DNA of 64,000 bases from Pseudogymnoascus destructans (GCF_001641265.1 NW_020167537.1:310001-374000); one strand, 5' to 3'; shown: positions 1 through 11,609, counted from the stretch's first letter. Program-made: numbers and translations. Notes: generated by a model from the sequence alone, not told the origin.

Positions 1-696
1 TGGGCCAATACTACCACATGGCATATCTCTACCAACTAGAGGCCTAGGAACATGAACGATAGCTCTAGAAGCTTCTACAACCCTCTATGATTCATTACAC
101 GTCATCGCTCCTTAGTTACCCACAAGATTGGTTAAGTTATGACATAATTTGTCTATAGGTACTCTGACCTTGGACCTCCTTTTCACTTCCTATAGGCTAG
201 GAACCCAAGAGATGGTTCTATGGGATTCTCTTACGTTCACTACATGATTAGCAAGCTAGTTGTGGGTCGCACTTGATTTCTAATACATTTACCAAGCCTG
301 GTTAGTCATGGAAAGTCATGGAAAATGAGAGAACTACACTCCTTTGGCATAAATAGGATTGCCCTTTCCTTAAGAAAGGGCAAGCAGACAATACAGTAAA
401 TCGACTAGCACATACTTCTACGTCTTTTCCAAGCTTCCAAGCATTGATCTTGTTATTCTCTGTTTTTTGAAAAGTCAGTGAGGTGCTAACCTCTGACTTA
501 CCCCTGAATTCTCAGACTCAACATTTGTTGCAACTTGTCTAAACCACTTCACCACATCATACACCTGATTGCTGCGTTGTGGAATAGTCTAAGCTACAAC
601 CCTTTGGCTCTGTTTCCTAAGACAGTGTGTTGTCTTAGTAAATTCATCCCTTCCTTGGGTGGCTAGATTCTCATATCTGGTGCACCCACCATTACA
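1..696 (+). repeat. 5' LTR (truncated by window start)
   Basis: Identical to 5795-6490 apart from one base. It ends in ATTACA at 696 and continues into the internal region. The same LTR family recurs at 16670-17578, 45432-46373, 51691-51764, 61754-62304 and 63438-64000. Confidence 0.95.
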
Positions 697-748
697 CCTT
701 GCCTGCTTCAAGCTTCAACTATTTCTATAGCAGCACTTCGATACTACA

Positions 749-3700
749 ATGGAGGACGACCAAGCTCCTACAACTACTGCTGAACAGCAGATGCAACAAC
801 TGTTTGCCTTTATACAAACTATAGCAAACAAACTTGAGAATTTGGAAAACACCTTTCAAGCCAACACTTCAGCAACACAATCTTCAACTCAGACACATCA
901 TACAGAGCTTCCCACAGCTCCTCTGGCTATTTCGAGTACCCCAGGTGCACTTCCTAAAGTGCAAACACCAGATTTATACCATGGAGACAGGAGGAAGTTG
1001 AAGGGATTTCTTATGCAACTGGACATCTACTTCACCCTCAGGCCTCATCAGTTCACCTCAGACATTCAGAAGATCTATTTCGCTGCCAGCTACCTCCGTG
1101 GATCTGCATTCAACTTCTTTGAGCCATATCTTAGAAGACTTAGTGGCAACAACCAAAATACCACTACACCTTTGATTACCTCTTATGACCAGTTTCAAGA
1201 GGAACTTACCAGGACCTTTGGAGACATCAACGAAACTGCTACAGCAGAAAGAGAGCTACAGAAGCTATGTCAAAAGACCTCTGCTGCTCAGTATACAACA
1301 GAATTTAGGAGAATCACTTCTCACTTGACTTGGAATGAAGAAGCCTTAGTCTTCACTTACTACCAAGGGCTCAAGAGCTCTATTAAGGATGAACTCAGCA
1401 AAGAAGAACGCCCTACAACACTTCAAACGCTTATAGAGAAAGCTGTCAGACTTGATGATAGGCTTTTTGAAAGAAGAAAGGAGAAGAACCAAGACTGGCA
1501 TCCAACAAGAAATTTCAACAATTACACCTCTACACCAACTGCTAAGGACTCAGCACCTGAACCTATGGACTTAGACGCCTCTATAAAGAGATCTACAGCA
1601 AATCCAGCACCTCAGCCTACAGGATACCCTCAAAAACTGAAAAGGGGTAAACTTACCCCTCAAGAAAGAAAACATAGAATGGACAACAACCTTTGTTTAT
1701 ACTGTGGCAAAGGGGGACACAGAATTCAGGAGTGCTATTCAGCACGGGGGAGTGCTGATTCAAAACATATAGCAGCCTCAGACACAGTCACAACTGCTAT
1801 TCCTGAAAAACTTGAAAAATCCCTAGCAGGCACAACTTCAACTGAGACTATAACTTCTCCCCTAGACAACAAAGATGTGTCGATGGTGCTTTCTCAGAGT
1901 CTCACACACCTGTTAATCCCTATTAAACTCCATTTCAAACAACAGGTGTTGTCTACAAGGGCTATGATAGACTCAGGGGCAACAGGCAACTTTATATCTC
2001 AAGACCTCATCTTGACACACCAGTTACCTACAATTCCCAAACGCACTCCAGAGTTGCTCCGAGTCATTGATGGAACTCCTATCAGTTCAGGTTCCATTAC
2101 CTGCAACACCCCAGTACTCAAACTTGAGATTCCCCTAGGAAAATCAACATTTTCAGACACCATCTCTTTAGATGTTATACCAATGAAGTACCCAGTCATC
2201 CTAGGTCTTCCATGGCTTCAAAGGCATGATCCAACTATCAATTGGAAGCATTTATCGCTTGGGTTTAGCTCAAATCCTGAGCTCAATACTGAAAAAACCC
2301 TTCAAGCCTCAGTTACCCCTATTCAGGTCCAAGACTCAAACTTGTCCCAGATCAAGGATTTTGACCAAACTATGGACGATATATCATCTCTGATATGGGT
2401 TAAACCTTTCCAACCTGTCCTGGAGATAGCAGCTACTTCAGATTTGGAGAAATCATCTCAGGAGGTCATTTTGCCTTTAGCATACCAAGACTACCAACAT
2501 CTTTTTGACAAGGCAAAGGCATCAATTCTGCCAAAGCACCAGCCTTATGACCATGAGATACCACTCGCAGAAGGCTCAATGCCTCCCTACGGCCCTATCT
2601 ACTCTCTATCTGAATTAGAGCTGAAAACTCTCAGAGAATACCTAGATGAGAACCTTAGTTCTGGCTTTATCAGACCTTCTTCCTCACCAGCAGGAGCTCC
2701 CATTCTCTTTGTCAAGAAGAAAGATGGCTCCTTGCGTCTCTGTGTTGATTATAGGGGCCTTAATGCAGTCACTGTTAAAAACAGATATGCTTTACCCCTT
2801 ATCCCTGAGCTCATAGATAGGCTCTCTTCAGCAAGGATCTTTACCAAGTTAGATCTCAGGGGAGCTTATAACCTGATACGCATCAAGGAAGGTGATGAGT
2901 GGAAGACAGCATTCAGAACACGCTATGGTCATTTTGAATACCAGGTAATGCCTTTTGGGCTTGCCAATGCACCTGCTTCTTTCCAAGCTCTCATGAATGA
3001 TATTCTAAGACCTTACTTGGATATCTTTGTTGTTGTCTACTTAGACGACATTCTTATATACTCTTTAGACACTCAAGAGCATGTTCTACATGTTAGACAA
3101 GTCTTAGAGAAGCTATCTCAAGCACAACTCTTTTGCAAACTTGAGAAATGTCTTTTCCATATGTCTCAAGTTGATTTCTTAGGACATAGAATTTCAACAG
3201 AAGGCATTCAGATGGACCCTGAAAAGACAAAAGCAGTACAAACGTGGCCTATTCCTTCCAGCATTAAAGAGGTTCAGTCTTTCCTTGGGTTTGCCAACTA
3301 TTACAGGAGGTTTATACCAAGATATACATCCTTGGCTTTACCCCTTACTCAATTACTTCACAAGGACACTTTGTATCACTGGGATAAGACACAGCAAGAT
3401 GCTTTCGATGCTCTTAAAGGAGAATTTAAAGAAGGGAAAATGTTACTACACTTTAACCCCTTGAAACCTGCCACTCTTGAGACAGATGCCTCAGATTTTG
3501 CCATTTCTGGAATCTTATACCAAGCTCCAAAAGACAAACAAGAAGAGCTACAGCCTGTGGCATTTTACTCAAGAAAGCTATCAGCAGCTGAACAAAACTA
3601 TCCCATTACAGACAAGGAACTGCTTGCCATAGTATGTTCTCTAAAGCATTGGAGATGCTACCTTGAAGGGGCAAACTATCCTATCACTATTTACAGTGAC

Positions 3701-5542
3701 CATTCAAATCTCTTGACCTTTACAACCACTAAACAGCTCAATCGACGACAAGCAAGGTGGTCTGAACAACTAGGAGGTTTTGACTTTGTTATAAAACATG
3801 TCTCAGGGGCCAAGAATCAAAGAGCAGATCTCCTCTCAAGAAGACATGACTACCAAGATTCTGCTAAAACTAGCAATACAAAGGCTCTGCTAGACTCAGC
3901 AAAGCTTATAGCAGCATCTTTAAGCAACCTTAGTACTACAGAGGACTTAGGGGTAAACTTATCCCCTCAAGACCAAGTTGCCCCCATTACCTCTTCTCAG
4001 GAACCAGAGACCTTTAAAGACTATACACCCTCAGCAACACTTCTTAAAGCATTCAAAGATGCTTACAACCATGATCCCTTTGCGAAAAGAACTTTGGAAT
4101 ACCTCCAGAAGAAAGGTTCCTCTCTTGAGAAAGTTGGACTACAGAATTTCTCAAAAAATCAGCATGGACTTCTCTTATTCAAGAACTATATCTATGTCCC
4201 AAGGGATAAACGATTACAGCTACACCTCCTACAGCAGTTCCATGATGCTCCAGCTGCAGGGCACTTTGGCTTTGCAAAAACTTATGAACTTCTAACAAGA
4301 AAGTTCTACTGGCCTAGTCTAAGGACTACTCTTCAAGACTATATATCTTCTTGCACTACTTGCAACTTGAACAAGCCTACACGGCAAAAGCCCTATGGCC
4401 TCTTGCAGCCTCTACCTATACCAGAACGCCCATGGGACTCCATATCCATTGACTTTATAGTCAAGTTGCCTCCTTCTATCCCAAAAGGGGGTGCTACCCC
4501 TTATGACTCTATCCTTGTGGTGGTAGAAAGGCTCACAAAAATGGCACACTTTGAGCCTTGCAATGAGACTATCACAGCTTCTGAACTTGCGTGGCTATTC
4601 CTCAAGGTGGTCTTTAAATATCATGGAATTCCTGGACACTGGATCTCAGATAGGGGAGCAGTTTTCACTTCAAACTTTTTTAAGGAGTTCTCTAAACTCT
4701 TAAACATGGAACAACGCTTCTCTACAGCTTATCACCCTCAAACAGATGGCCAGACAGAGAGAGTCAACTCTGTACTTGAACAATATCTAAGAATTTATAC
4801 AAACTATGCTCAAGACAACTGGGCAGATCTTCTCCATCTTGCAGAATTTGCTTACAACAACACAGTCTCTAACACCACAAAAGAGACACCTTTCTATGCA
4901 AACTATGGTTATCACCCTAGGTTTGAAGTGGCAGAACTGAATTGTCCTGAAATTTTCAAAAACCCTTCTGCTACTGAAAGAATCATCTACCTTAAGGGCC
5001 TCCAGGACTATCTCAAGGTTCAAATACAGCGTGCACAAGACGAGCAGGCTCAGGCCTTTAACAGGGGGGTGGTTGCACCACAATTCAAAGTTGGTGATCA
5101 AGTCTTTTTGTCTAGAAGACATATCACAACTACTAGACCTTCAGACAAACTTGATACTAAAAGACTTGGACCTTTTAAGATCACAAGGACTATTGGCAAG
5201 AATGCTTTCGAGCTTGCATTACCACCTACTTGGACTATCCATAATGTCTTCCATGCATCTCTCTTGTCTAAGGCACAAGAAAGTTCCTTAAGACCACTTC
5301 AGTCTCCTCCACCTCCTGTTCTGATCTTGGATCAACCAGAATATGAAGTAGAGTCTATCCTTGACAAAAAGACACTTAGAGGTCAGGACTACTTCCTCGT
5401 TAAGTGGAAAGGCTATCATACAAGTGACAACACTTGGGAGCCTAAGAGAAATCTAAAAAATGCATCTAAGCTCATTCTAGAATTTCTTTCTAAGAAAGCC
5501 ACCTGGCTAAAGGGCAAGCAGACAGCCCACAAACGTCCTTAA
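749..5542 (+). CDS. Gag-Pol polyprotein of Ty3/gypsy chromovirus
   Basis: Single 1597-residue frame with no internal stop, so Gag and Pol are fused without a frameshift. Domains in order: Gag about residues 60-250; a CCHC zinc knuckle (CLYCGKGGHRIQEC) near 316-330; an aspartic protease with DSGATGNF near 407; reverse transcriptase from about 620 with LRLCVDYRGLNAV and the YLDDIL catalytic motif near 763; RNase H with LETDAS near 910 and DKELLAI near 955; an integrase HHCC finger near 1164-1210 and a D,D,E core beginning with IDFIV near 1234 and SDRGAVFTS near 1299. A C-terminal chromodomain (YEVESILDKK..FLVKWKGY..TWEP) spans about 1531-1580. Chromodomains in this clade steer integration to marked chromatin. 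All catalytic motifs are present, so the element could be autonomous. Confidence 0.96.
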   Translation: MEDDQAPTTTAEQQMQQLFAFIQTIANKLENLENTFQANTSATQSSTQTHHTELPTAPLAISSTPGALPKVQTPDLYHGDRRKLKGFLMQLDIYFTLRPHQFTSDIQKIYFAASYLRGSAFNFFEPYLRRLSGNNQNTTTPLITSYDQFQEELTRTFGDINETATAERELQKLCQKTSAAQYTTEFRRITSHLTWNEEALVFTYYQGLKSSIKDELSKEERPTTLQTLIEKAVRLDDRLFERRKEKNQDWHPTRNFNNYTSTPTAKDSAPEPMDLDASIKRSTANPAPQPTGYPQKLKRGKLTPQERKHRMDNNLCLYCGKGGHRIQECYSARGSADSKHIAASDTVTTAIPEKLEKSLAGTTSTETITSPLDNKDVSMVLSQSLTHLLIPIKLHFKQQVLSTRAMIDSGATGNFISQDLILTHQLPTIPKRTPELLRVIDGTPISSGSITCNTPVLKLEIPLGKSTFSDTISLDVIPMKYPVILGLPWLQRHDPTINWKHLSLGFSSNPELNTEKTLQASVTPIQVQDSNLSQIKDFDQTMDDISSLIWVKPFQPVLEIAATSDLEKSSQEVILPLAYQDYQHLFDKAKASILPKHQPYDHEIPLAEGSMPPYGPIYSLSELELKTLREYLDENLSSGFIRPSSSPAGAPILFVKKKDGSLRLCVDYRGLNAVTVKNRYALPLIPELIDRLSSARIFTKLDLRGAYNLIRIKEGDEWKTAFRTRYGHFEYQVMPFGLANAPASFQALMNDILRPYLDIFVVVYLDDILIYSLDTQEHVLHVRQVLEKLSQAQLFCKLEKCLFHMSQVDFLGHRISTEGIQMDPEKTKAVQTWPIPSSIKEVQSFLGFANYYRRFIPRYTSLALPLTQLLHKDTLYHWDKTQQDAFDALKGEFKEGKMLLHFNPLKPATLETDASDFAISGILYQAPKDKQEELQPVAFYSRKLSAAEQNYPITDKELLAIVCSLKHWRCYLEGANYPITIYSDHSNLLTFTTTKQLNRRQARWSEQLGGFDFVIKHVSGAKNQRADLLSRRHDYQDSAKTSNTKALLDSAKLIAASLSNLSTTEDLGVNLSPQDQVAPITSSQEPETFKDYTPSATLLKAFKDAYNHDPFAKRTLEYLQKKGSSLEKVGLQNFSKNQHGLLLFKNYIYVPRDKRLQLHLLQQFHDAPAAGHFGFAKTYELLTRKFYWPSLRTTLQDYISSCTTCNLNKPTRQKPYGLLQPLPIPERPWDSISIDFIVKLPPSIPKGGATPYDSILVVVERLTKMAHFEPCNETITASELAWLFLKVVFKYHGIPGHWISDRGAVFTSNFFKEFSKLLNMEQRFSTAYHPQTDGQTERVNSVLEQYLRIYTNYAQDNWADLLHLAEFAYNNTVSNTTKETPFYANYGYHPRFEVAELNCPEIFKNPSATERIIYLKGLQDYLKVQIQRAQDEQAQAFNRGVVAPQFKVGDQVFLSRRHITTTRPSDKLDTKRLGPFKITRTIGKNAFELALPPTWTIHNVFHASLLSKAQESSLRPLQSPPPPVLILDQPEYEVESILDKKTLRGQDYFLVKWKGYHTSDNTWEPKRNLKNASKLILEFLSKKATWLKGKQTAHKRP

Positions 5543-5553
5543 AAGGGGGATCA

Positions 5554-6490
5554 TGTCATACTGACATTCGTTGCACTCAGTTTGCTATCAAACTCAAGAG
5601 CAAACTTAGAAATCTCCTCCTCAAACCTACAAGTCACCATACATATCTTGGCTTATCACACCAACAACAGAAGCAATACTACTCAACGATTGCTGCAAAC
5701 TCTTCTACTACATCTGTTTATGCTACATACATCACAGCATATCATTTGGACACTCATTGAACAAGTTATTAAGAAAATCTCCTCCTTAAGGGGGTGGGCC
5801 AATACTACCACATGGCATATCTCTACCAACTAGAGGCCTAGGAACATGAACGATAGCTCTAGAAGCTTCTACAACCCTCTATGATTCATTACACGTCATC
5901 GCTCCTTAGTTACCCACAAGATTGGTTAAGTTATGACATAATTTGTCTATAGGTACTCTGACCTTGGACCTCCTTTTCACTTCCTATAGGCTAGGAACCC
6001 AAGAGATGGTTCTATGGGATTCTCTTACGTTCACTACATGATTAGCAAGCTAGTTGTGGGTCGCACTTGATTTCTAATACATTTACCAAGCCTGGTTAGT
6101 CATGGAAAGTCATGGAAAATGAGAGAACTACACTCCTTTGGCATAAATAGGATTGCCCTTTCCTTAAGAAAGGGCAAGCAGACAATACAGTAAATCGACT
6201 AGCACATACTTCTACGTCTTTTCCAAGCTTCCAAGCATTGATCTTGTTATTCTCTGTTTTTTGAAAAGTCAGTGAGGTGCTAACCTCTGACTTACCCCTG
6301 AGTTCTCAGACTCAACATTTGTTGCAACTTGTCTAAACCACTTCACCACATCATACACCTGATTGCTGCGTTGTGGAATAGTCTAAGCTACAACCCTTTG
6401 GCTCTGTTTCCTAAGACAGTGTGTTGTCTTAGTAAATTCATCCCTTCCTTGGGTGGCTAGATTCTCATATCTGGTGCACCCACCATTACA
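5554..6490 (+). repeat. 3' LTR, 937 bp
   Basis: Starts TGTCATACTGACATTCG directly after the purine tract and ends CACCCACCATTACA, giving the canonical TG..CA ends. The boundaries are confirmed by two solo copies of the same LTR with 5-bp target duplications. Confidence 0.95.
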
Positions 6491-8278
6491 GTAAGGTATA
6501 ATTAAACAACCACAACATGTATTAAAACTAAAAATCTGATGAGCTAAGTACTTCTATGACCTCCTGACAAGTTCGTGCATTATGGCCAGCCCCCCCGCAA
6601 GTGCCACAATGTCATACACCTGGTTGCCCCTCATTCCTACCAACCCCTCCAGAGCGCTTCTCGCGATTTATTTGCTCCGTAACTGCCCTTTAGGACAAAT
6701 CATCATGTGCATCCCCTACAGAAAGTGCACACCCTTGACGGACACGAGACTTTTTAGCCCTCCGGCGTTTGCTAAGAGCTTCGTTTGCTGCTCGAAGGGT
6801 GCGGACTTCAGCTGACAATAAAGTCATTTCATGTGCCAAAATCTCTGTCCCTTTAGCTAATGCAGTAACAGTAGCAAAAATGGGGGTTGGCGAGCTTCCT
6901 TGGTGCCGTGCAATGCGATTTTTAACTAGAGTAGTCTGTGAGAGAGCATCTATTGGGTTGCGAGGCGTTTGAGAAACCCAAGGATCAGCGTCTATAGAGG
7001 GGGGTCCTGTAGGTGTAGGAGTCCGCAACTTGACGTCTAGCTTTGAAATGATTACTTGCGGATCAAAGGGCACTAAACCAGCTCCGCGAAATCCAGCTTT
7101 GGCGTTTTGAGTTGTTATTGACTGGTTATAAGCTGCGTGGAAAGCTATAAAAAACTCAACCTTTGTAATATGGTTTATATGAGCCTTAATAAAGGTCTCA
7201 ATTTGATGCCCATACATGCGTTTAAGAACACTAAAGCACCCAACATCAAGTGGCTGAGTTAGGTGAGACGAGTGAGGAGGTAGACAGAGAGTTATGATGT
7301 TGTTTGCTTTGCAATATTCCTGAAACGCAGCTGATTCGTGACTTTCATGCCCGTCTAAAACCAACATCCGATATGGTCCTTTTGCACGACTGCAAGTATG
7401 TTTATCGAAGTGATGAAGCCATTCTAGACCTGTCTCGTTGTTGGTCCATCCATTGCTTGTTGGTTTAATTACCCAATTATGAGGAAGGCCGCCTTCAGTA
7501 TACCAACTTGAAAGGTGACATTTCCCTTGAACTACTAAAAACGGAGGGATACTCCCGCCTTCAGCATTCACACAAACAATTGCTGTAGCCCATTCCCGAT
7601 TGCCAGGCTAAACTGCCTTGCCTCTGCCACGTCGATCGGCGTGTGTAACAACTAAAGCTGAGCTAATAACGCCCATCATGAAGCCCGTCTCGTCAAAGTT
7701 GTAGAAATCGCAGTCTTGGATGCCGTACTTTGCTCTCATGTTCTGCACAAGTTGAAACCACGCTCCAATAAGCTCAGGATCTTCGCACAAGGCTCTTTGA
7801 AAGTCATAAACGCGATTAAAACGCGTCTTTAACTCGGGGCGGCGTTGTATAAATCGATATGCCCACCGCGTCCCAACGTGCTTTCCCCCATGCGATTCAA
7901 GGATATAATTTGCCATATCCTCCACACTAGCAGGCCGAGGCGCAAATCCTCTTGCATCCATATCCAATATATTTCGAATAATCACTTCCTCTTCTAGCTC
8001 AGTCAATTTAAGACTATTGGCTTTGGTTTCGCGTTGAGAAGGTCGGCCAGCCATTCTATCAGTAAGCGTAGAATAAGGCACTTTATATAGTATTGATGCA
8101 GACCTGCGATTAAGTGATTTACATGTTTGAAGAGCCTCAATAGCTAGAATGATTCGCGCTTCTTGGGTTTGGATTTCCATTGGTAGTTGTGGAGGAAACG
8201 CATGTTGAAGTTCGTAGGTAGCTAAGTAGGGAAAAGTTCACGACTCGGTGACATTCACGACTCGGTGTACAACCACGT
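6491..8278 (-). mobile_element. pogo/Fot1-type transposon (pogo-1), left end cut off by the Ty3 insertion
   Basis: The right TIR (8231-8278) ends in CCACGT followed by target TA at 8279-8280. Internally it carries two copies of a CACCGAGTCGTGAA unit 17 bp apart (reverse strand). The left TIR is absent: the Ty3 LTR ends at 6490 inside the region that corresponds to about 60 bp from the end of the related element at 35262. The flank at 8281 is itself another pogo transposase relic. Confidence 0.85.
6528..8180 (-). pseudogene. pogo/Fot1 transposase with three nonsense codons
   Basis: Continuous frame from ATG at 8180 to TAG at 6528 apart from three internal stops. The stop at 7608-7610 replaces the CAG found in the 35368-36888 copy (CAG to TAG). 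The second is TAA at 6690-6692 and the third is a TGA near 6612. Order: N-terminal helix-turn-helix (psq-like), CENP-B/Tc5 DNA-binding region with RFNRVYDFQRALCEDPE, then a DDE_1 core with FDETGF, LVLDGHESH and QPLDVGCF supplying the three Asp. A C-terminal CCHC-like knuckle (CGTCGGAGHNARTC) follows. The stops are C-to-T changes, as expected of repeat-induced mutation; the protein is not expected to be functional. Close relative of 35368-36888. Confidence 0.9.
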
Positions 8279-8280
8279 TA

Positions 8281-9107
8281 ACGCGGGTTTCAACTTGTAT
8301 GAAACATGATTCACAAATATGGGATTCACCAGGAGGACATATACAACTTTGATAAGACAGGATTTTTTAATGGGCCAAAAATATCATCTAAGATGGTTGT
8401 AACGAATGCCGAACAAAAGAGCAGACCTTGTACAACACAGCAAGGTAATAGGGAATGGATTACAGTAATTCAAGGCATTAGATCATACGGATATGCGCTA
8501 CTGCCATTTATTATTGTTGTAGGGAAAAACCACCTTTTGTCTTGGTACAAAAACACTTCTTTGCTGCTAGATTGGGTTATTGCTGTTATGTCAAATGGCT
8601 GGACAACAAATGAGTGAGGGCTAGATTGGATTAAACATTTCGATTAACATAGGGCTTGTTCCGTATGATCCGAACTATGTGATTTCAAAGCTTGACATTC
8701 GACTTTGTACCCCAATGCCTACGCCAACTCTACCTGTGATCTAGGAATCTAAAACTCCATGCAATGTACTTAAGACACAATCTTAATCAACATACCTTAA
8801 GGACCAGATTGTACGACATCAGAATAGTTCACCAACTTCGCTTTTACAAAGCATTGATCAGGTTGCAAAAGGTGCAGTAAGTGCAATACACGAATTGATG
8901 TTATTGCAAGAAGAAAACACTACACTTCACAAAGCAAATGATTTACTTAGTTGACATCATCATACAAAGAAACATCGATTACAAGAAGGAGGAGCAATTA
9001 CTGTCGAAGCTGTCTAAGTCTTAAAGGCTCAAAGAGAGGCCAATATACAATTACAAGCTATTTGCAAGAAAGTAGGGGTTGTACGAAGCAAACTAAGCTG
9101 CAAAGTA
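8281..9107 (+). pseudogene. Relic of a pogo transposase (pogo-2), internally deleted
   Basis: Plus-strand coding similarity to the pogo transposase at 21849-23544. It begins at FQLV, runs through YNFDKTGFF (first catalytic Asp), QQGNREW and MSNGWTTNE, stops, then jumps after about 8645 to the downstream GLVPYDPN segment, so roughly 150 codons holding the second and third Asp are missing. Several stops follow. Pogo-1 sits at its left edge and a Tigger-like element interrupts it at 9108, so it is the oldest layer here. Its N-terminal part would lie left of the window. Confidence 0.75.
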
Positions 9108-10903
9108 CAGTCAAATGCCGCTAAGACGATGTTCGGTTAGCAGATATATTCAATTGTGCGATATATTTTCTTGCACTGAATCAAAACACCATATATTGTC
9201 CAATATTCAAGATAATCATCATTCTGCCTCCAATTATTGTATTATCCATCAACCAATGTGTGTTTGTTGACCTTCAGAATGCCTCGAAAGCAGCCTATTC
9301 TACTCGAACAACGCCATGCCCTTCGTGCCTGGGCTAAGAAACAACATCAAAAGCCAACTCAAAAGCAGTGTATCGAATGGTTCCTCCAGCAATATAACCA
9401 CAAACTTAGCCAGTTGACAGTCTCTGAGTCTCTCAGCCATCACTTTGACAGCCTTGACGAAGCTCCTAATACCAACAGAGCATGATTACAAACTGGAACT
9501 GGCCTGAAGTCGAAAAGCTTCTTCTTACTTGGCAACTTCGAATTGAGTCGAAGAGGGTTTACAACTGGTGATCTACTTCAACAAAAGGCGCGACAAATCT
9601 GGGAACGCCTTCCACATAATGACAGCACAGTCTGCCCAGACTTCAGTGTAGGCTGGCTTCAACGATTTAAAGAACGACAAAATATCAAAGTACAAATTCA
9701 ACACGGAGAAGCAGGCTCAGTTCCAGAGTCTGCAGAAGATGAAATGAAGGCATTACGAACAATTGCACGGGAATACTCGGAGGAAAATATCTATAATATG
9801 GATGAATCAGGACTCTTTTAGATGATGATGCCATCTCGAGGACTTGCTACTCAATCTCAGGCTGGATTAAAGAAGGATAAGACTCGGATCAGTCTTGTAT
9901 TTTGTGTCAACGCTTCTGGAACAAATAGACTTCCAGTCTGGATCATTGGAAAGGCAAAAACACCGCGAGCTTTACGAAATGTTAGCGTTTCAATGATGGG
10001 TGGTATATGGAGATGGAATAAGAAGGCTTGGATGAATACAACTATTATGGGCGAATGGCTTGAGGCGTTCTATCAATATATTGGCACTCGAGAAGTTCTC
10101 TTTACAATGGATAACTTTACAGCACATGCTGCTGCTCTTGAGCTTTACCCCCCTCCTTCAAATATTCATATTTGTTGGCTACCAGCTAACAGTACCAGTC
10201 AATATCAGCCTCTTGATCAAGGTATCATTCAATCTTTCAAAGCTTATTATCGACGACAATGGCTTTCATATATGCTTGAAGCCTTTCACAACAATCAAAA
10301 TCCTATGGATACAATGAATCTACACTTAGCTATTCGATGGATTGTACGAAGCTGGAACAACTTGGTTACAAACACAACAATCTACAACTGCTTTCGAAAA
10401 TCAACACTTATTTCAATGCCAATCCCTCTTCATCTTGTATGTTCCCAGCTCTAATTACCTTGTCATAAAGCTCTCCGATTCTAAGAGGGGTAATAGTTGT
10501 CATGGCAATATCAAACTTTTTAAACTCGGAGGAAGAGAAGGATATACAAGATGGGATGGGGGAATTGGGACCAGAAGAGGTTTTAGAGGAGCACCTAGGC
10601 CAAGGCAGTACCCAAGATGATGACGAAGAGGAGGAGCAGCTAGAGCAGCCTGTATTTACTATACAGAGTGCATGTCAAGCTCTACAAGTTCTGATTGGGT
10701 TTGCTGAAGGTCAAGATGCTCTCAAGGCAGAGCATTTACGAGGGTTGGAGCGTCTAGAGTCTATTCTTGATGCTTTAGATCAGGAGAGCAGGATACAGTC
10801 ACGGCTAGATGGGTGGATTATGCAAAATTCAGTATAGCGATATATCCTACAGTACGATATGATTTGTTGGCACCGAATACATCGTCTTAGCGGCATTTGA
10901 CTG
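9108..10903 (+). mobile_element. Tigger/pogo-like DNA transposon with TIRs and TA duplication
   Basis: TIRs begin CAGTCAAATGCCGCTAAGAC at both ends (9108 forward, 10903 reverse) and extend about 30 bp with a 2-bp indel. TA dinucleotides flank them at 9106-9107 and 10904-10905. The element is 1796 bp and encodes one transposase. It interrupts the pogo-2 relic. Confidence 0.88.
9279..10837 (+). pseudogene. Tigger-like (CENP-B/DDE_1) transposase, broken
   Basis: ATG at 9279 starts an N-terminal helix-turn-helix (MPRKQPILLEQRHALRAWA). Codons run to a stop at 9483, continue in another frame (WPEVEKLLLTW from 9500), return to the first frame by 9545 (RRGFTTGDLLQQKARQIW), and hit TAG at 9819-9821 where the family has a Trp (DESGLF-W), a TGG-to-TAG change. 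The DDE core continues: MDESG, FTMDNFTAHA, QPLDQGIIQSFKAYYRR. A further frame change near 10450 leads to an acidic C-terminal tail ending at 10837. A transposase relic with at least one nonsense codon and several frameshifts. Confidence 0.85.
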
Positions 10904-11113
10904 TAGTTGTTGTAGATTTCTATTATTATGTCAGTGTGGAGAGATTGCATTGTATTGGGCAACTAATCCTGGACTTCTTTAGCGACCTATTCTGCTGTCC
11001 ACATCTGCCCCATAAAACATTTGCTTGGCACCCTATCAAAGTCTGCCACAATAGTGTAAAAAAATGGGCCTCCGCCGGTAAGGTACCTACGCTACCAGCG
11101 GAGTAGTAGTAGA

Positions 11114-11158
11114 GTTACAATCAACTAAAGTACTGTACCTACTTTAGTTGATTGTAAC
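11114..11158. repeat. Perfect 19-bp inverted repeat, 7-nt loop
   Basis: GTTACAATCAACTAAAGTA at 11114-11132 is matched exactly by its reverse complement at 11140-11158; the spacer is CTGTACC. It lies just upstream of C-rich DNA, with no gene at either side. Confidence 0.95.
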
Positions 11159-11609
11159 CCTAGCCCCCTTCCCTTCCCACCCCCCCTTTTAACCCCCCCC
11201 CTACCACCCCCCCTACTTACCTCCTACCCCGTTCCACCTTCCTTATCCCCACACACCCACCTTCTTTCGCTCATTTTTACCTTTTCGCCCTTTTCCCAAC
11301 CCTAAACCTTCTCGCAACGACCCAGTCCATGGCCAGCCATCAAGCTCGCCCAGGTAGCCCAGACCCAATAGGAATCACGAAATAATCAAATATTAAGTAG
11401 AATAACTACCCTAGCTAAATACCTAAATACCTAATACCTAATACCTAATACCTAATACCTAAATACCTAAAATAAAATCATCATTTCCTCTCTCCCCTCA
11501 ATGGTCGAGGCCGAGACGAGTGTGGCACCGCAAAATCCCACTATACTACACTACCTGTGACTACTTCTGTATCAACCAACTAAACTTTCCCTTTGACCCT
11601 CTACCTTAC

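Larger units (their letters stand above)
1..6490 (+). mobile_element. Ty3/gypsy chromovirus, complete except its first ~240 bp
   Basis: LTR retrotransposon with one intact Gag-Pol frame between two LTRs. The 5' LTR is cut by the window edge; by comparison with the 937-bp 3' LTR about 240 bp lie outside. The two LTRs align without gaps at a constant offset of 5794, and the only difference I noticed is position 508 (A) against 6302 (G), so the insertion is recent. A purine tract (AAAAGGGGGA, 5541-5550) precedes the 3' LTR. No initiator-Met tRNA primer site is obvious after position 696. The right flank is a pogo element that lacks its left TIR, so this element inserted into it. The target duplication cannot be checked because the left flank is outside the window. 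Confidence 0.95.

Noticed and set aside
749..5542. Small frames inside or opposite the Gag-Pol gene
   Set aside because: All lie within the intact 1597-codon frame and have no independent support.
11285..11310. CCCTAAACC as telomeric sequence
   Set aside because: A single copy in C-rich DNA, not an array.
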